Source: a virus. From it: 29,250 nt of DNA. A program made the position numbers and the translations under genes. The stretch is taken from positions 1 through 29,250 of IMG/VR virus record IMGVR_UViG_3300023176_000862; one strand, 5' to 3'. The notes under the pieces were generated by a model. The model did not search any database. It was not told where the DNA came from and was given only the letters and a program-made list of their open reading frames with translations. This document shows positions 8,275-15,537 of the stretch, piece by piece. Position 1 is the stretch's first letter. The number at the start of each line of letters is the position of its first letter.

Positions 8275-8723
8275 TGGCTAAATATCTTTCTACAAAAACA
8301 TATGGACACAACATAGGATTATCAGCAGTCTTTCGTCAACCACATGCAGACCACTCACATTGTAGATTTTTACATGGATACAGTCTCGCATTCAAATTTA
8401 CATTTGGGTGCGATGAACTAGACCATCGTAATTGGGCTGTAGACTTTGGCGGACTTAAACCGCTTAAAGCATGGTTAGAAGATAACTTTGATCATAAAGT
8501 AGTGGTTGACAAAAATGATCCTATGCTATATAAATTAAAAGAACTAGAATCAGATGGTATTGCTGAACTTACTATATTTGATGGTGTCGGAGCAGAACGC
8601 TTTGCCTATCATGCATGGAAACAGGCAGACGAACTGGTTCGTAATATGACAGATAACCGATGTTGGTGCGTTTCGTGTGAATGTTCAGAACACGGAGCAA
8701 ACTCAGCAATTTATGAGGCATAA
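8274..8723 (+). CDS. QueD-like 6-carboxy/6-pyruvoyl tetrahydropterin synthase family protein
   Basis: This 149-residue protein resembles the QueD/PTPS fold, which makes pterin precursors (for QueD, toward queuosine or other deazapurines). Visible signatures are HSHCRFLHGYSLAF (Cys 30 as the likely catalytic residue), FDHKVVVDKNDPML, and a C-terminal ECSEHGANSAIYE with the substrate-binding Glu and catalytic His. The usual zinc pair HGH is HGY here, and the usual early His (FSAAH) is Phe (LSAVFR), while extra His residues sit in QPHADHSHC. This pattern matches my memory of an alphaproteobacterial subfamily. A role in modified phage DNA or tRNA bases is possible but no other queuosine gene is in the window. 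It is coupled to uvsX by TAATG. Confidence 0.75.
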   Translation: MAKYLSTKTYGHNIGLSAVFRQPHADHSHCRFLHGYSLAFKFTFGCDELDHRNWAVDFGGLKPLKAWLEDNFDHKVVVDKNDPMLYKLKELESDGIAELTIFDGVGAERFAYHAWKQADELVRNMTDNRCWCVSCECSEHGANSAIYEA

Positions 8724-8724
8724 T

Positions 8725-8967
8725 ATGGCAGCAATTGAAACTGATTTTATCTTTGATATGTGGGAAGCAATGAAACCTTTAGTACCAGCTAAAGATAAAA
8801 TGGAAGCTGCTGAACGTATCATTAAACTGTGTGACGATTATGGTATATCAAAAACTGATATTGAAGAAATGACTGAAAATGATAAAATACTAGAAACAGC
8901 ATTTGATAGATATTTTGTTGATGATTACGAAGATGAAGACGATGAATGGGATGAGTATGACGAATGA
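8725..8967 (+). CDS. Small acidic protein, unknown function
   Basis: An in-frame alternative start lies further upstream, but ATG 8725 has GAGG (8715-8718) six bases before it and avoids a long overlap, so it is preferred (80 residues). The protein has a predicted helical body (FIFDMWEAMKPLVPAKDKMEAAERIIKLCDDYGIS) and a strongly acidic end (YFVDDYEDEDDEWDEYDE). No known motif is recognised. It lies between the QueD-like gene and uvsY and shares an ATGA overlap with the latter, so it belongs to the recombination operon. The acidic tail might mimic DNA or dock on basic partners; this is speculation from composition. Confidence 0.75.
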   Translation: MAAIETDFIFDMWEAMKPLVPAKDKMEAAERIIKLCDDYGISKTDIEEMTENDKILETAFDRYFVDDYEDEDDEWDEYDE

Positions 8968-9431
8968 GTTGGTATCGTAAAGTTGTACAAGACTGGAATA
9001 ATATTCCTTCTTGTCTTGACCACTTTGATAAAGAACTTGCTGAAGCACGTGCTGAAGTTAAGATCAAAGGAAATGTAGAGAAAAATTCTACAGAACTACC
9101 AGCATATGTTGAACTAAGATTTTCTCAACTACAAGAGTTAGAAGCCATTCTAGAACATCTAAATATAAGTTTACGCAAAAAGCGTAGCGAATACCTAAGA
9201 AAATATCTGGAGAACTACAACAAAGCACTGTCTAGCAGGGACGCAGAAAAGTACGCAGATGGTGAAGATGAAGTTGTAGCAATTTCAGAATTAATAAACC
9301 AAGTAGCATTTATGCGAAATCAATTTCTTGGTATTACGAAAGGATTTGAAATTAAACATTTCCAACTAAGTAATATTATTAAGCTACGTGTAGCTGGAAT
9401 GGAAGACGCAGATATAAACAACAGATATTAA
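8964..9431 (+). CDS. uvsY: Recombination mediator UvsY-like
   Basis: This 155-residue basic, helical protein resembles T4 UvsY (137 residues), which loads UvsX onto gp32-coated ssDNA. The central stretch has the family feel: LRKKRSEYLRKYLENYNKALSSRDAEKY, then acidic residues, a helix ISELINQVAFMRNQFLGI, and TKGFEIKHFQLSNIIKLRVAGM, which aligns with the T4 UvsY end GFAIKHIQDMRAFEAG. The start ATG overlaps the previous TGA (ATGA). Its place one gene after uvsX-queD-orf supports the call. The assignment is by my own motif comparison. Confidence 0.72.
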   Translation: MSWYRKVVQDWNNIPSCLDHFDKELAEARAEVKIKGNVEKNSTELPAYVELRFSQLQELEAILEHLNISLRKKRSEYLRKYLENYNKALSSRDAEKYADGEDEVVAISELINQVAFMRNQFLGITKGFEIKHFQLSNIIKLRVAGMEDADINNRY

Positions 9432-9481
9432 GTTAATAGTAATGTGTGTAAATACATTGCAATTTTGGAGATATAAAAACA

Positions 9482-11779
9482 ATGAGTAATATTCAAGTTA
9501 CTAAAAGGGATGGAACAAAAGAACAATTAGATTTAGAGAAAATGCACAAAGTTGTATTTTTCGCTTGTGATGGAGTAAACGGTGTATCACCGAGTGAAGT
9601 AGAAATCAAATCACATATTCAATTCTATAATGGAATTACAAGTTCTGAAATCCAAGAAACTCTTATTAAAAGCGCCGCTGATTTGATTAGTGAAGACACT
9701 CCAAACTATCAGTGGGTAGCAGGTAACTTAATTAATTACCATATTCGTAAAGAAGTATATGGCGACTTTGAGCCAATGCATGTTCTTGACCTTGTTAAAA
9801 ATAATGTAGAACGAGGTTTTTATGATCCAGCATTACTAGAAGACTATTCAGAAGAAGAATGGGATAGAATTAACGGTTTCATTAAGCATGAACGTGACTT
9901 CAATATCTCATACGTTGGAATGGAACAGTTTCGTGGAAAGTATCTAGTACAGAACAGAGTAACGAAACAACTATTCGAAACACCACAAATGGCATACATT
10001 CTTATTGCGGCGACATTATTCAGTCAATATCCTCGTGATGAAAGAATGCGTTGGGTGAAAGATTATTATGATGCTATCAGCAATTTTGATATTTCACTTC
10101 CAACACCAGTCATGGCAGGCGTTCGCACTCCGCAGAGACAATTTTCCTCCTGTGTTCTAATTGAAACAGATGACTCGCTTGATTCAATCAATGCGACATC
10201 TTCATCAATTGTTAAATATGTTTCACAAAAAGCGGGCATTGGTATTGGTGCTGGTAGTATTCGTGCTATCAATTCACCGATACGTAATGGCGATGCGTCA
10301 CATACAGGTGTTATTCCATTCTATAAGATGTTTCAGTCTGCCGTGAAATCTTGCTCACAGGGCGGGGTCCGCGGTGGGGCTGCGACACTTTATTATCCTA
10401 TCTGGCATTTAGAAGTAGAAGATTTACTAGTTCTAAAAAATAACAAGGGAACTGAGGATAACCGTGTACGACACTTAGATTATGGCGTACAGTTTAATAA
10501 ACTAATGTATGAACGTCTAATGACAGGCGCCAACATTACATTATTCTCTCCAAGTGATGTTCCAGGATTATATGAAGCATTTTTTGCTGACCAAGACAAA
10601 TTCCGTGAACTATATGAAACAGCAGAAAGAAATACTAGACTACGTAAAAAGTCTATACCTGCTGCAGAATTATTCTCATCATTTATGAACGAACGTAAAA
10701 ATACAGGTCGTATCTATTTGATGAATGTTGACCACGCTAACGACCATGGTTCATTTAAACCTGATGTAGCTCCTATTCGTCAATCAAATCTATGCTGTGA
10801 AATTGATCTACCAACTAAACCGCTAAAGCATGTGTTTGATGAAGAAGGCGAAATTTCACTATGTACACTTTCAGCAATCAATTGGGGCAACATCAAAACA
10901 CCAGTAGACTTTGAAAAACCGTGTGAATTAGCAGTACGTGGGCTTGACGCATTACTAGATTATCAAAAGTATCCAGTTCTAGCAGCAGAACTATCAACTA
11001 ATAATCGTAGACCACTTGGCGTAGGTATTATTAACTTTGCTTACTGGCTTGCGAAGAACGATACAAACTATTCTAACCCAGATTTAAATCTAGTAGATGA
11101 ATGGGCAGAAGCATGGTCATACTATTTGATTAAAGCATCAAACACATTAGCAAAAGAACAGGGTGCGTGTCCTGGTGTCGGTGAAACAAAATACGGTGAC
11201 GGTATTGTTCCAATGGATACACGTAAGACTGATGTTGACGAATTAGCGGAGTACGTTGAACGTCAGGATTGGGCATCATTACGTGCAGACCTAAAAGAAC
11301 ACGGTATTCGTAATAGTACACTAATGGCACTGATGCCAGCAGAAACATCAGCGCAGATTTCAAACTCTACAAACGGTATTGAGCCGCCACGTAGCTATGT
11401 GTCTGTAAAGCAATCAAAGCATGGTGTTCTAAAGCAAGTTGTACCAGGCATTCATAAACTGAAAAACAAATATGAACTACTATGGGATCAACAGACACCA
11501 GAAGGTTATCTAAAGATTATGGCTGTTCTGCAGAAATATATCGACCAGGGTATTTCAGTGAATACATCATACAACCCTGTATTCTTTGAAGACGAAAAGA
11601 TTCCAATGTCACTTATGTTACAACACTTAATCATGTTCTACAAATATGGTGGCAAGCAACTTTACTACTTTAATACATTTGATGGGCAAGGAGAAATCGA
11701 TGTAAACAAACTAATGGACGATCCATTAGCACAGACAGAATTAGACGATGACGCAGCTTGTGATAGCTGTGTAATTTAA
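9482..11779 (+). CDS. nrdA: Ribonucleoside-diphosphate reductase class Ia, alpha subunit
   Basis: This 765-residue protein reduces ribonucleotides to deoxyribonucleotides for phage DNA synthesis. The N-terminal ATP-cone (VTKRDGTKEQLDLEKMHKV) is present, so dATP feedback is possible. Active-site cysteines are C224 (QFSSCVLIE), C438 with N436 and E440 (QSNLCCEI) and C461 (SLCTLSAINWG). The C-terminal redox pair is in CDSCVI (C760, C763). Long stretches match the E. coli enzyme as I remember it, including SLPTP and SCSQGGVRGGAAT. The length equals the cellular enzyme. The leader 9432-9481 has GGAG 13 bases before ATG and no clear promoter. nrdB follows after 13 bases. Confidence 0.97.
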   Translation: MSNIQVTKRDGTKEQLDLEKMHKVVFFACDGVNGVSPSEVEIKSHIQFYNGITSSEIQETLIKSAADLISEDTPNYQWVAGNLINYHIRKEVYGDFEPMHVLDLVKNNVERGFYDPALLEDYSEEEWDRINGFIKHERDFNISYVGMEQFRGKYLVQNRVTKQLFETPQMAYILIAATLFSQYPRDERMRWVKDYYDAISNFDISLPTPVMAGVRTPQRQFSSCVLIETDDSLDSINATSSSIVKYVSQKAGIGIGAGSIRAINSPIRNGDASHTGVIPFYKMFQSAVKSCSQGGVRGGAATLYYPIWHLEVEDLLVLKNNKGTEDNRVRHLDYGVQFNKLMYERLMTGANITLFSPSDVPGLYEAFFADQDKFRELYETAERNTRLRKKSIPAAELFSSFMNERKNTGRIYLMNVDHANDHGSFKPDVAPIRQSNLCCEIDLPTKPLKHVFDEEGEISLCTLSAINWGNIKTPVDFEKPCELAVRGLDALLDYQKYPVLAAELSTNNRRPLGVGIINFAYWLAKNDTNYSNPDLNLVDEWAEAWSYYLIKASNTLAKEQGACPGVGETKYGDGIVPMDTRKTDVDELAEYVERQDWASLRADLKEHGIRNSTLMALMPAETSAQISNSTNGIEPPRSYVSVKQSKHGVLKQVVPGIHKLKNKYELLWDQQTPEGYLKIMAVLQKYIDQGISVNTSYNPVFFEDEKIPMSLMLQHLIMFYKYGGKQLYYFNTFDGQGEIDVNKLMDDPLAQTELDDDAACDSCVI

Positions 11780-11792
11780 GAGAGGTTAAGAT

Positions 11793-12935
11793 ATGTCAGT
11801 ATTCAATGCACAAAATAAAGCAGACCACACGAAGGCACTAGCATTCCTAGATCCAAACGGCGGTGTAACAATTCAACGTTATGATATGCTAAAGTATAAG
11901 CAGTTCGATAAGTTGACAGATAAGCAATTGGGTTTCTTCTGGCGTCCAGAAGAAGTAGATGTAACAAAAGATTCTAATGATTTTAAAAATCTTACAGAAC
12001 ATGAAAAGCATATCTTTACATCTAATCTAAAACGTCAAATTCTTTTAGATTCAGTACAGGGTCGTGCGCCAACAGAAGCATTTGCTCCGCTAGTATCTAT
12101 TCCAGAACTAGAAGCATGGATCCAAACTTGGACATTTAGTGAAACAATTCATTCACGTTCATATACACATATCATTCGTAACGTGTATGCTGACCCATCA
12201 AAAGTATTTGACGAAATGATGGAGATCGAAGAAATCATGGACTGTGCTGATGATATTTCAAAGAACTACGATGAACTGATTGAAATGTCAATGTGGTATA
12301 ATTTATTGGGTGAAGGTACTCACCAAGTTACTTCAAACCGTGAAGCACGTAATGTCAATGTTAATTTGTATGAAATTAAGAAATCGCTTTACAAAACTCT
12401 AATGAGTGTGAATATCCTTGAAGGTGTTCGCTTCTATGTTTCATTCGCATGTTCGTGGGCATTTGCTGAATTGAAGAAGATGGAAGGTAACGCAAAAATT
12501 ATTAAACTAATCGCACGTGACGAAAACTTACATCTTGGTTCAACACAAACTCTACTGAAACTTCTACCAAAAGATGATCCTGATTATGTAAAAATTGCGC
12601 AAGAAACAGAAGAAGAATGTATCAAAATGTTTGTTGATGCTGTAGAACAAGAAAAACAATGGGCTGAATATCTATTTAAAGATGGTTCAATGATTGGTCT
12701 AAACACACAACTTCTAAGTGATTATATTGAATGGATTTGCTGTAAGCGTATGACCGCAGTTGGACTAAAATGTCCATACACAACACCACAAGCTAACCCA
12801 CTGCCGTGGACACAAAAATGGATTGCGGGTGCAGAAGTACAAGTTGCTCCACAAGAAACAGAGATTTCGTCTTATGTTATTGGCGGTGTTAAGCAAGATG
12901 TTGACACAAATACATTTGGTGGAATGTCACTATAA
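11793..12935 (+). CDS. nrdB: Ribonucleoside-diphosphate reductase class Ia, beta subunit
   Basis: This 380-residue subunit carries the di-iron centre and tyrosyl radical. Metal ligands and radical are visible: D86 (ILLDSVQG), E117 and H120 with Y124 (SETIHSRSY), then the second helix pair with ELIEMSMWYNLLGEGTH, MSVNILEGVRFYVSF and IARDENLHL. The presence of the Tyr and all carboxylates argues for an ordinary class Ia enzyme, not a radical-less variant. The C-terminus (VDTNTFGGMSL) is the tail that docks in NrdA. It shares the operon with nrdA and is closed by a terminator. The RBS is AGAGG, about 9 bases before the ATG. Confidence 0.97.
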   Translation: MSVFNAQNKADHTKALAFLDPNGGVTIQRYDMLKYKQFDKLTDKQLGFFWRPEEVDVTKDSNDFKNLTEHEKHIFTSNLKRQILLDSVQGRAPTEAFAPLVSIPELEAWIQTWTFSETIHSRSYTHIIRNVYADPSKVFDEMMEIEEIMDCADDISKNYDELIEMSMWYNLLGEGTHQVTSNREARNVNVNLYEIKKSLYKTLMSVNILEGVRFYVSFACSWAFAELKKMEGNAKIIKLIARDENLHLGSTQTLLKLLPKDDPDYVKIAQETEEECIKMFVDAVEQEKQWAEYLFKDGSMIGLNTQLLSDYIEWICCKRMTAVGLKCPYTTPQANPLPWTQKWIAGAEVQVAPQETEISSYVIGGVKQDVDTNTFGGMSL

Positions 12936-12957
12936 AAATTAAAACATATTAAAAAGA

Positions 12958-12979
12958 GGGCGTTTATCGCCCTTTTTTT
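12958..12979 (+). terminator. Rho-independent terminator after nrdB
   Basis: GGGCG (12958-12962) pairs with CGCCC (12968-12972) around loop TTTAT, followed by seven Ts, with an A-rich 5' arm upstream. It separates the nrdAB transcript from the early-type promoter that follows at once. Confidence 0.9.
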
Positions 12980-12990
12980 ATGGATAAAAC

Positions 12991-13031
12991 TTGACAATAC
13001 TGAGAATCATGCTATATTAATTAAGTAATCA
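12991..13031 (+). promoter_or_regulatory. Early cassette promoter with GAATC and GTAATCA elements (1)
   Basis: TTGACA (12991-12996), 16-nt spacer containing GAATC (13004-13008) and ending TGC, TATATT (13013-13018), then GTAATCA (13025-13031) at the predicted transcription start. The ATG follows the -10 by 31 nt. Confidence 0.8.
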
Positions 13032-13049
13032 GATAAGAGAGGATTTCTT

Positions 13050-13361
13050 ATGACACAGCTTCAGTCAAATACACAAGACTTGATTAACGCAATTGATGCT
13101 ATTCGCAAAATTCAAACACAAGATGATTTGAATGCTCTTGCTAAAGTTTGGAAAGACCAAATGACTTTCATCGGAAATCAAGCAAAGCGTGGTTTGAAAA
13201 AAGGTGACACTGTTGAATGGGCAAACAATGGTTATGTTCGTCGTGGTGTTATTACTAAAATGAATCGCAAAACTATTGAAGTAGTAGACGCAGGTGCTAC
13301 ACCTTTCGGTCGCACAGTAACACGGGTTCCTACTTCAATGATTGTTGGAAAAGTTGCCTAA
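13050..13361 (+). CDS. Small protein with SH3/KOW-like C-terminal domain
   Basis: This 103-residue protein has a helical N-terminal half (SNTQDLINAIDAIRKIQTQDDLNALAKVWKDQ) and a C-terminal beta-rich half (KKGDTVEWANNGYVRRGVITKMNRKTIEVVDAG). The pattern GDTVEW...GVITKMNRKTIEV looks like a small SH3-like or KOW barrel. Such domains often bind nucleic acid or RNA polymerase, but function here is unknown. It has its own early-type promoter and an AGAGAGGA ribosome site, and a second promoter of the same family starts right after its stop. It is likely an early-expressed accessory gene. Confidence 0.8.
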   Translation: MTQLQSNTQDLINAIDAIRKIQTQDDLNALAKVWKDQMTFIGNQAKRGLKKGDTVEWANNGYVRRGVITKMNRKTIEVVDAGATPFGRTVTRVPTSMIVGKVA

Positions 13362-13366
13362 AAAGG

Positions 13367-13408
13367 TTGACAGTAATAGCGAATCACTATATAGTAATTA
13401 TGTAATCA
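13367..13408 (+). promoter_or_regulatory. Early cassette promoter with GAATC and GTAATCA elements (2)
   Basis: TTGACA (13367-13372), 17-nt spacer with GAATC (13381-13385), TATAGT (13390-13395), GTAATCA (13402-13408), then AAAAGGA and ATG at 13427. Confidence 0.8.
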
Positions 13409-13426
13409 AGAGAAAAGGACTATCAC

Positions 13427-13861
13427 ATGGCTTATATTTCTACTAACGAAGTTAAAGAAATTCGTAAAGCACTAAAAGAAAAGTTTGGTAAGAATATCAA
13501 ATTTGGTGTTCGTCGGGATAACTATAGTTCTGTTATTATCACGCTTAAAGAAGGCGTCATTGACTTTTATGATGGTTCTATGGATAGCATTGACAAGTAT
13601 GACGGGCGGGTGCGTAAGTTCACAGGTCATGAGCAAATCAATCAGTATCATACTCATTTCTATGGTGAGCATGAAAATCTTTTCAATGATATTGTAGAAA
13701 TTGTAAAGTCTGCTCCTGCTAAGGCAGAAGGTGGCCGTGCTTGGTATAACAATAGCGATGCTCAGATTGACTACTTTGATACAGCATTTTATATGAGTAT
13801 CAATGTTGGTTACTGGGATAAACCCTATATCTGTACAAATAAACAAAAGGCAGCAGCATAA
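13427..13861 (+). CDS. LPD29-like small protein
   Basis: This 144-residue protein opens with YISTNEVKEIRKALKEKFGKNIKFGVRRDNYSSVIITLKEGVIDF. That resembles the 'large polyvalent protein-associated domain 29' type: a helix that ends in K-F, then a beta-strand with 'V-x-x-x-x-Y-S-x-V-I-I'. The middle has KFTGHEQINQYHTHFYG, and the C-terminus has DYFDTAFYMSINVGYWDKPY. The function of this domain class is not established; it often occurs in phage and plasmid proteins transferred early in infection. It has its own promoter, and its stop overlaps the next start (TAATG), forming a small early operon with three more tiny genes. Confidence 0.7.
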   Translation: MAYISTNEVKEIRKALKEKFGKNIKFGVRRDNYSSVIITLKEGVIDFYDGSMDSIDKYDGRVRKFTGHEQINQYHTHFYGEHENLFNDIVEIVKSAPAKAEGGRAWYNNSDAQIDYFDTAFYMSINVGYWDKPYICTNKQKAAA

Positions 13862-13989
13862 TGTATATTGTAAAAGTAAAAGGTGGGCAAACTGTAGCGG
13901 TTTGTTCACGCCGTGAAGATGCGGAAGCATATGTAAAAGGTCAAGAAGTTGACAAAACCATCTATGAAATTAAAGAGGTGTCTGAATGA
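13861..13989 (+). CDS. Very small protein (42 aa), unknown
   Basis: ATG 13861 overlaps the previous stop (TAATG), and the frame runs to TGA at 13987-13989. The product reads MYIVKVKGGQTVAV-CSRREDAEAYVKGQEVDKTIYEIKEVSE. It has a compact beta-beta-alpha-beta look (YIVKVKGG, ...REDAEAYV..., TIYEIKEV). No known family is recognised. Codon use matches its neighbours, and both ends are stop/start overlaps, so it is very likely a real gene in this early operon despite its size. Confidence 0.7.
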   Translation: MYIVKVKGGQTVAVCSRREDAEAYVKGQEVDKTIYEIKEVSE

Positions 13990-14150
13990 GTGCAACAGGT
14001 AATTTTATTCTTGAAGTACAAGAACGTGTTTATGACTTAATTGAAGAAGGAAATAATGTAGATAAAGTATACGAAATTATTCGTTCCGAATATGGTAGCA
14101 TGGGCGAAAGCCTTGTTGCTGATTGTTATTTTGAATTGTCGGAGATGTAA
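13986..14150 (+). CDS. Very small protein (54 aa), unknown
   Basis: ATG 13986 overlaps the TGA of the preceding small gene (ATGA), with AAAGAGG about nine bases upstream. The frame ends at TAA 14148-14150. The product is acidic and helical: FILEVQERVYDLIEEG, then DKVYEIIRSEYGSMGESLVADCYFELSEM. No motif is recognised. Its stop is two bases before the next start, and the GGAG of the next ribosome site (14141-14144) lies within its last codons. It is a plausible early accessory gene. Confidence 0.7.
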   Translation: MSATGNFILEVQERVYDLIEEGNNVDKVYEIIRSEYGSMGESLVADCYFELSEM

Positions 14151-14152
14151 AT

Positions 14153-14395
14153 ATGAAATTAGAATCAGCAATTGATGCTGGAATTCCAGTGTATGTAGTT
14201 TATAAATTGGATACTAAAGAAATTGTAGATTGGTATTCGTTCGGTCAAAAATTGGCAGAAAATGCTGCCGAGTCACGTAATAATAAGTTTGGTCCAGAAA
14301 CACATGATTTCGCAGAGTGGAAATCATATGTACATATTCGTGACCAACATGAAAAGCATTTAGCACAGTTAGAAGAAATAGAAAGGCGATTGTAA
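14153..14395 (+). CDS. Small protein (80 aa), unknown
   Basis: This 80-residue protein begins with a short beta-hairpin-like region (GIPVYVVYKLDTKEIVDWYSFGQKLAENAAE), followed by a charged helix (HIRDQHEKHLAQLEEIERRL). There is no recognised family. It is the last gene of the small early operon that begins at 13427. The next early promoter starts 3 bases after its stop, so each unit is packed head-to-tail with no spacer. Confidence 0.75.
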   Translation: MKLESAIDAGIPVYVVYKLDTKEIVDWYSFGQKLAENAAESRNNKFGPETHDFAEWKSYVHIRDQHEKHLAQLEEIERRL

Positions 14396-14398
14396 AAC

Positions 14399-14440
14399 TT
14401 GACAAATATAACGAATCGCTTTATAGTATAAATGTAATCA
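14399..14440 (+). promoter_or_regulatory. Early cassette promoter with GAATC and GTAATCA elements (3)
   Basis: TTGACA (14399-14404), 17-nt spacer with GAATC (14413-14417), TATAGT (14422-14427), GTAATCA (14434-14440), then AGAGAGAAAGGA and ATG at 14458. Confidence 0.8.
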
Positions 14441-14457
14441 AGAGAGAAAGGAAGATT

Positions 14458-15432
14458 ATGTCTATAGTTCAAATCACTTCAGGTTTTTATCGCAATCAAG
14501 AAATTGCAGGTATCTTTCCTGTTGTACAAGAAATAAAAGAAGCAAAAGACGGTTCAACATTTATTACAGTTGACGGTTCTGAAACTGAGTTTGGTCGTGC
14601 TAAGATGCGTATCAAAGTAAAGCCTGAGGATGTTGAGGTTGTTTGTGAACATGACGAAACAGATGAACAAGTAATGAATCGCATTGCTGAACGTTTCGAC
14701 ATTCTTGATGAAATGACTGCTGCTACACTTGACGGTATCGTGCGTGGCATGGTTGTCTCAGGACCTCCTGGTGTCGGTAAGACATATGGCATTGAACAAG
14801 TCATTGAGAAAGATTCTCTATTTGACGTAATGGCAGAGCGTCCGCTACGTCACACATTTGTCAAAGGTACAATGTCACCGATTGGTCTATATGCTACACT
14901 GTACAAGTATTCTGACCCGAAGTCAGTTGTTGTACTTGACGATTGTGATAGCATCTTGTTCAACGAGGATGCACTAAACATTCTGAAGGCAGCACTTGAT
15001 AGCGGTAAGAAGCGTAAGATTTCTTGGAACTCTGACTCTCACTTTCTTCGCCGTGAAGGAGTTCCTGATACTTTCGAGTTCAAAGGTTCAGTTATCTTTG
15101 TGACTAACTTGAAGTTTGACAATGTGCGTTCAACTAAAATCAAGGATCACTTAGAAGCTATCATGTCTCGTTGTCACTATCTTGATTTGACAATGGACAC
15201 TACACGTGAAAAGATTTTGCGTATTAAGCAAATCGCACGTGACGGTGGTCTGTTCGATACTAAAGGACTAAGTAAAGAACAAGAGGATGAAATTGTAAAG
15301 TTCTTAGAAAATAATCAATCTAAAATGCGTGAAATCTCGCTGCGTATGGCTCAAAAACTTGCAGACTTGTGTAAGATGAACCCGACACGCTGGCAGCGTT
15401 TCGCAGAAACAACTTGTATGAAGCGGGCATAA
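14458..15432 (+). CDS. AAA+ family ATPase, role unknown
   Basis: This 324-residue single-domain AAA+ protein has Walker A GPPGVGKT (102-109), Walker B VVVLDDCD (157-164), a sensor-1 segment VIFVTN (212-217) and a conserved Arg near the end of the fold (SRCHYLDL). Residues 1-95 are a non-ATPase leader with beta-rich and charged segments. AAA+ proteins use ATP to remodel nucleic acids or proteins. In this neighbourhood a clamp-loader-like or remodelling role is conceivable, but the sequence alone does not assign one, and it lacks features that would identify gp44. It has its own early-type promoter with a strong AAAGGA site, and a distinctive terminator hairpin follows. Confidence 0.85.
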   Translation: MSIVQITSGFYRNQEIAGIFPVVQEIKEAKDGSTFITVDGSETEFGRAKMRIKVKPEDVEVVCEHDETDEQVMNRIAERFDILDEMTAATLDGIVRGMVVSGPPGVGKTYGIEQVIEKDSLFDVMAERPLRHTFVKGTMSPIGLYATLYKYSDPKSVVVLDDCDSILFNEDALNILKAALDSGKKRKISWNSDSHFLRREGVPDTFEFKGSVIFVTNLKFDNVRSTKIKDHLEAIMSRCHYLDLTMDTTREKILRIKQIARDGGLFDTKGLSKEQEDEIVKFLENNQSKMREISLRMAQKLADLCKMNPTRWQRFAETTCMKRA

Positions 15433-15446
15433 CTCGCTTCACAAGT

Positions 15447-15494
15447 AGACGGATACTGGGTCTTCTCCTTTCTCTCCCTGGTATCCGTCTTTTT
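15447..15494 (+). terminator. Terminator hairpin with all-pyrimidine loop
   Basis: AGACGGATAC (15447-15456) pairs exactly with GTATCCGTCT (15481-15490), and up to four more pairs (two wobble) extend the stem. A T-run follows. The 16-nt loop (15461-15476) is only C and T. Eleven bases of it (15466-15476) are the exact complement of 14442-14452, the ribosome binding site of the gene it terminates. Confidence 0.75.
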
Positions 15495-15499
15495 ATATA

Positions 15500-15537
15500 T
15501 TGACTTCCGATACTAAAAATGTTATTATAAAAAAATG
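15500..15537 (+). promoter_or_regulatory. Promoter predicted to give leaderless uvsW mRNA
   Basis: TTGACT (15500-15505), 17-nt spacer ending TGT, TATTAT (15523-15528), then six As and the ATG at 15535. A normal start 7 nt after the -10 is the A of the ATG. There is no ribosome site between. Confidence 0.7.

Noticed and set aside
9432-9481. Promoter or hairpin before nrdA
   Set aside because: Only a weak AATGT/ACATT inverted repeat and no convincing -35/-10 or late box were found; transcription probably runs from uvsX.
13472-13930. Minus-strand frame of 152 codons across two early genes
   Set aside because: Its product is a low-complexity Leu/Ile/Cys-rich shadow, and the + strand genes have promoters, ribosome sites and stop/start overlaps.
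14458-15432. AAA+ gene as gp44 clamp loader
   Set aside because: It has AAA+ motifs, but its N-terminus, size and own early promoter do not specifically support gp44, so it was left as an unassigned AAA+ ATPase.
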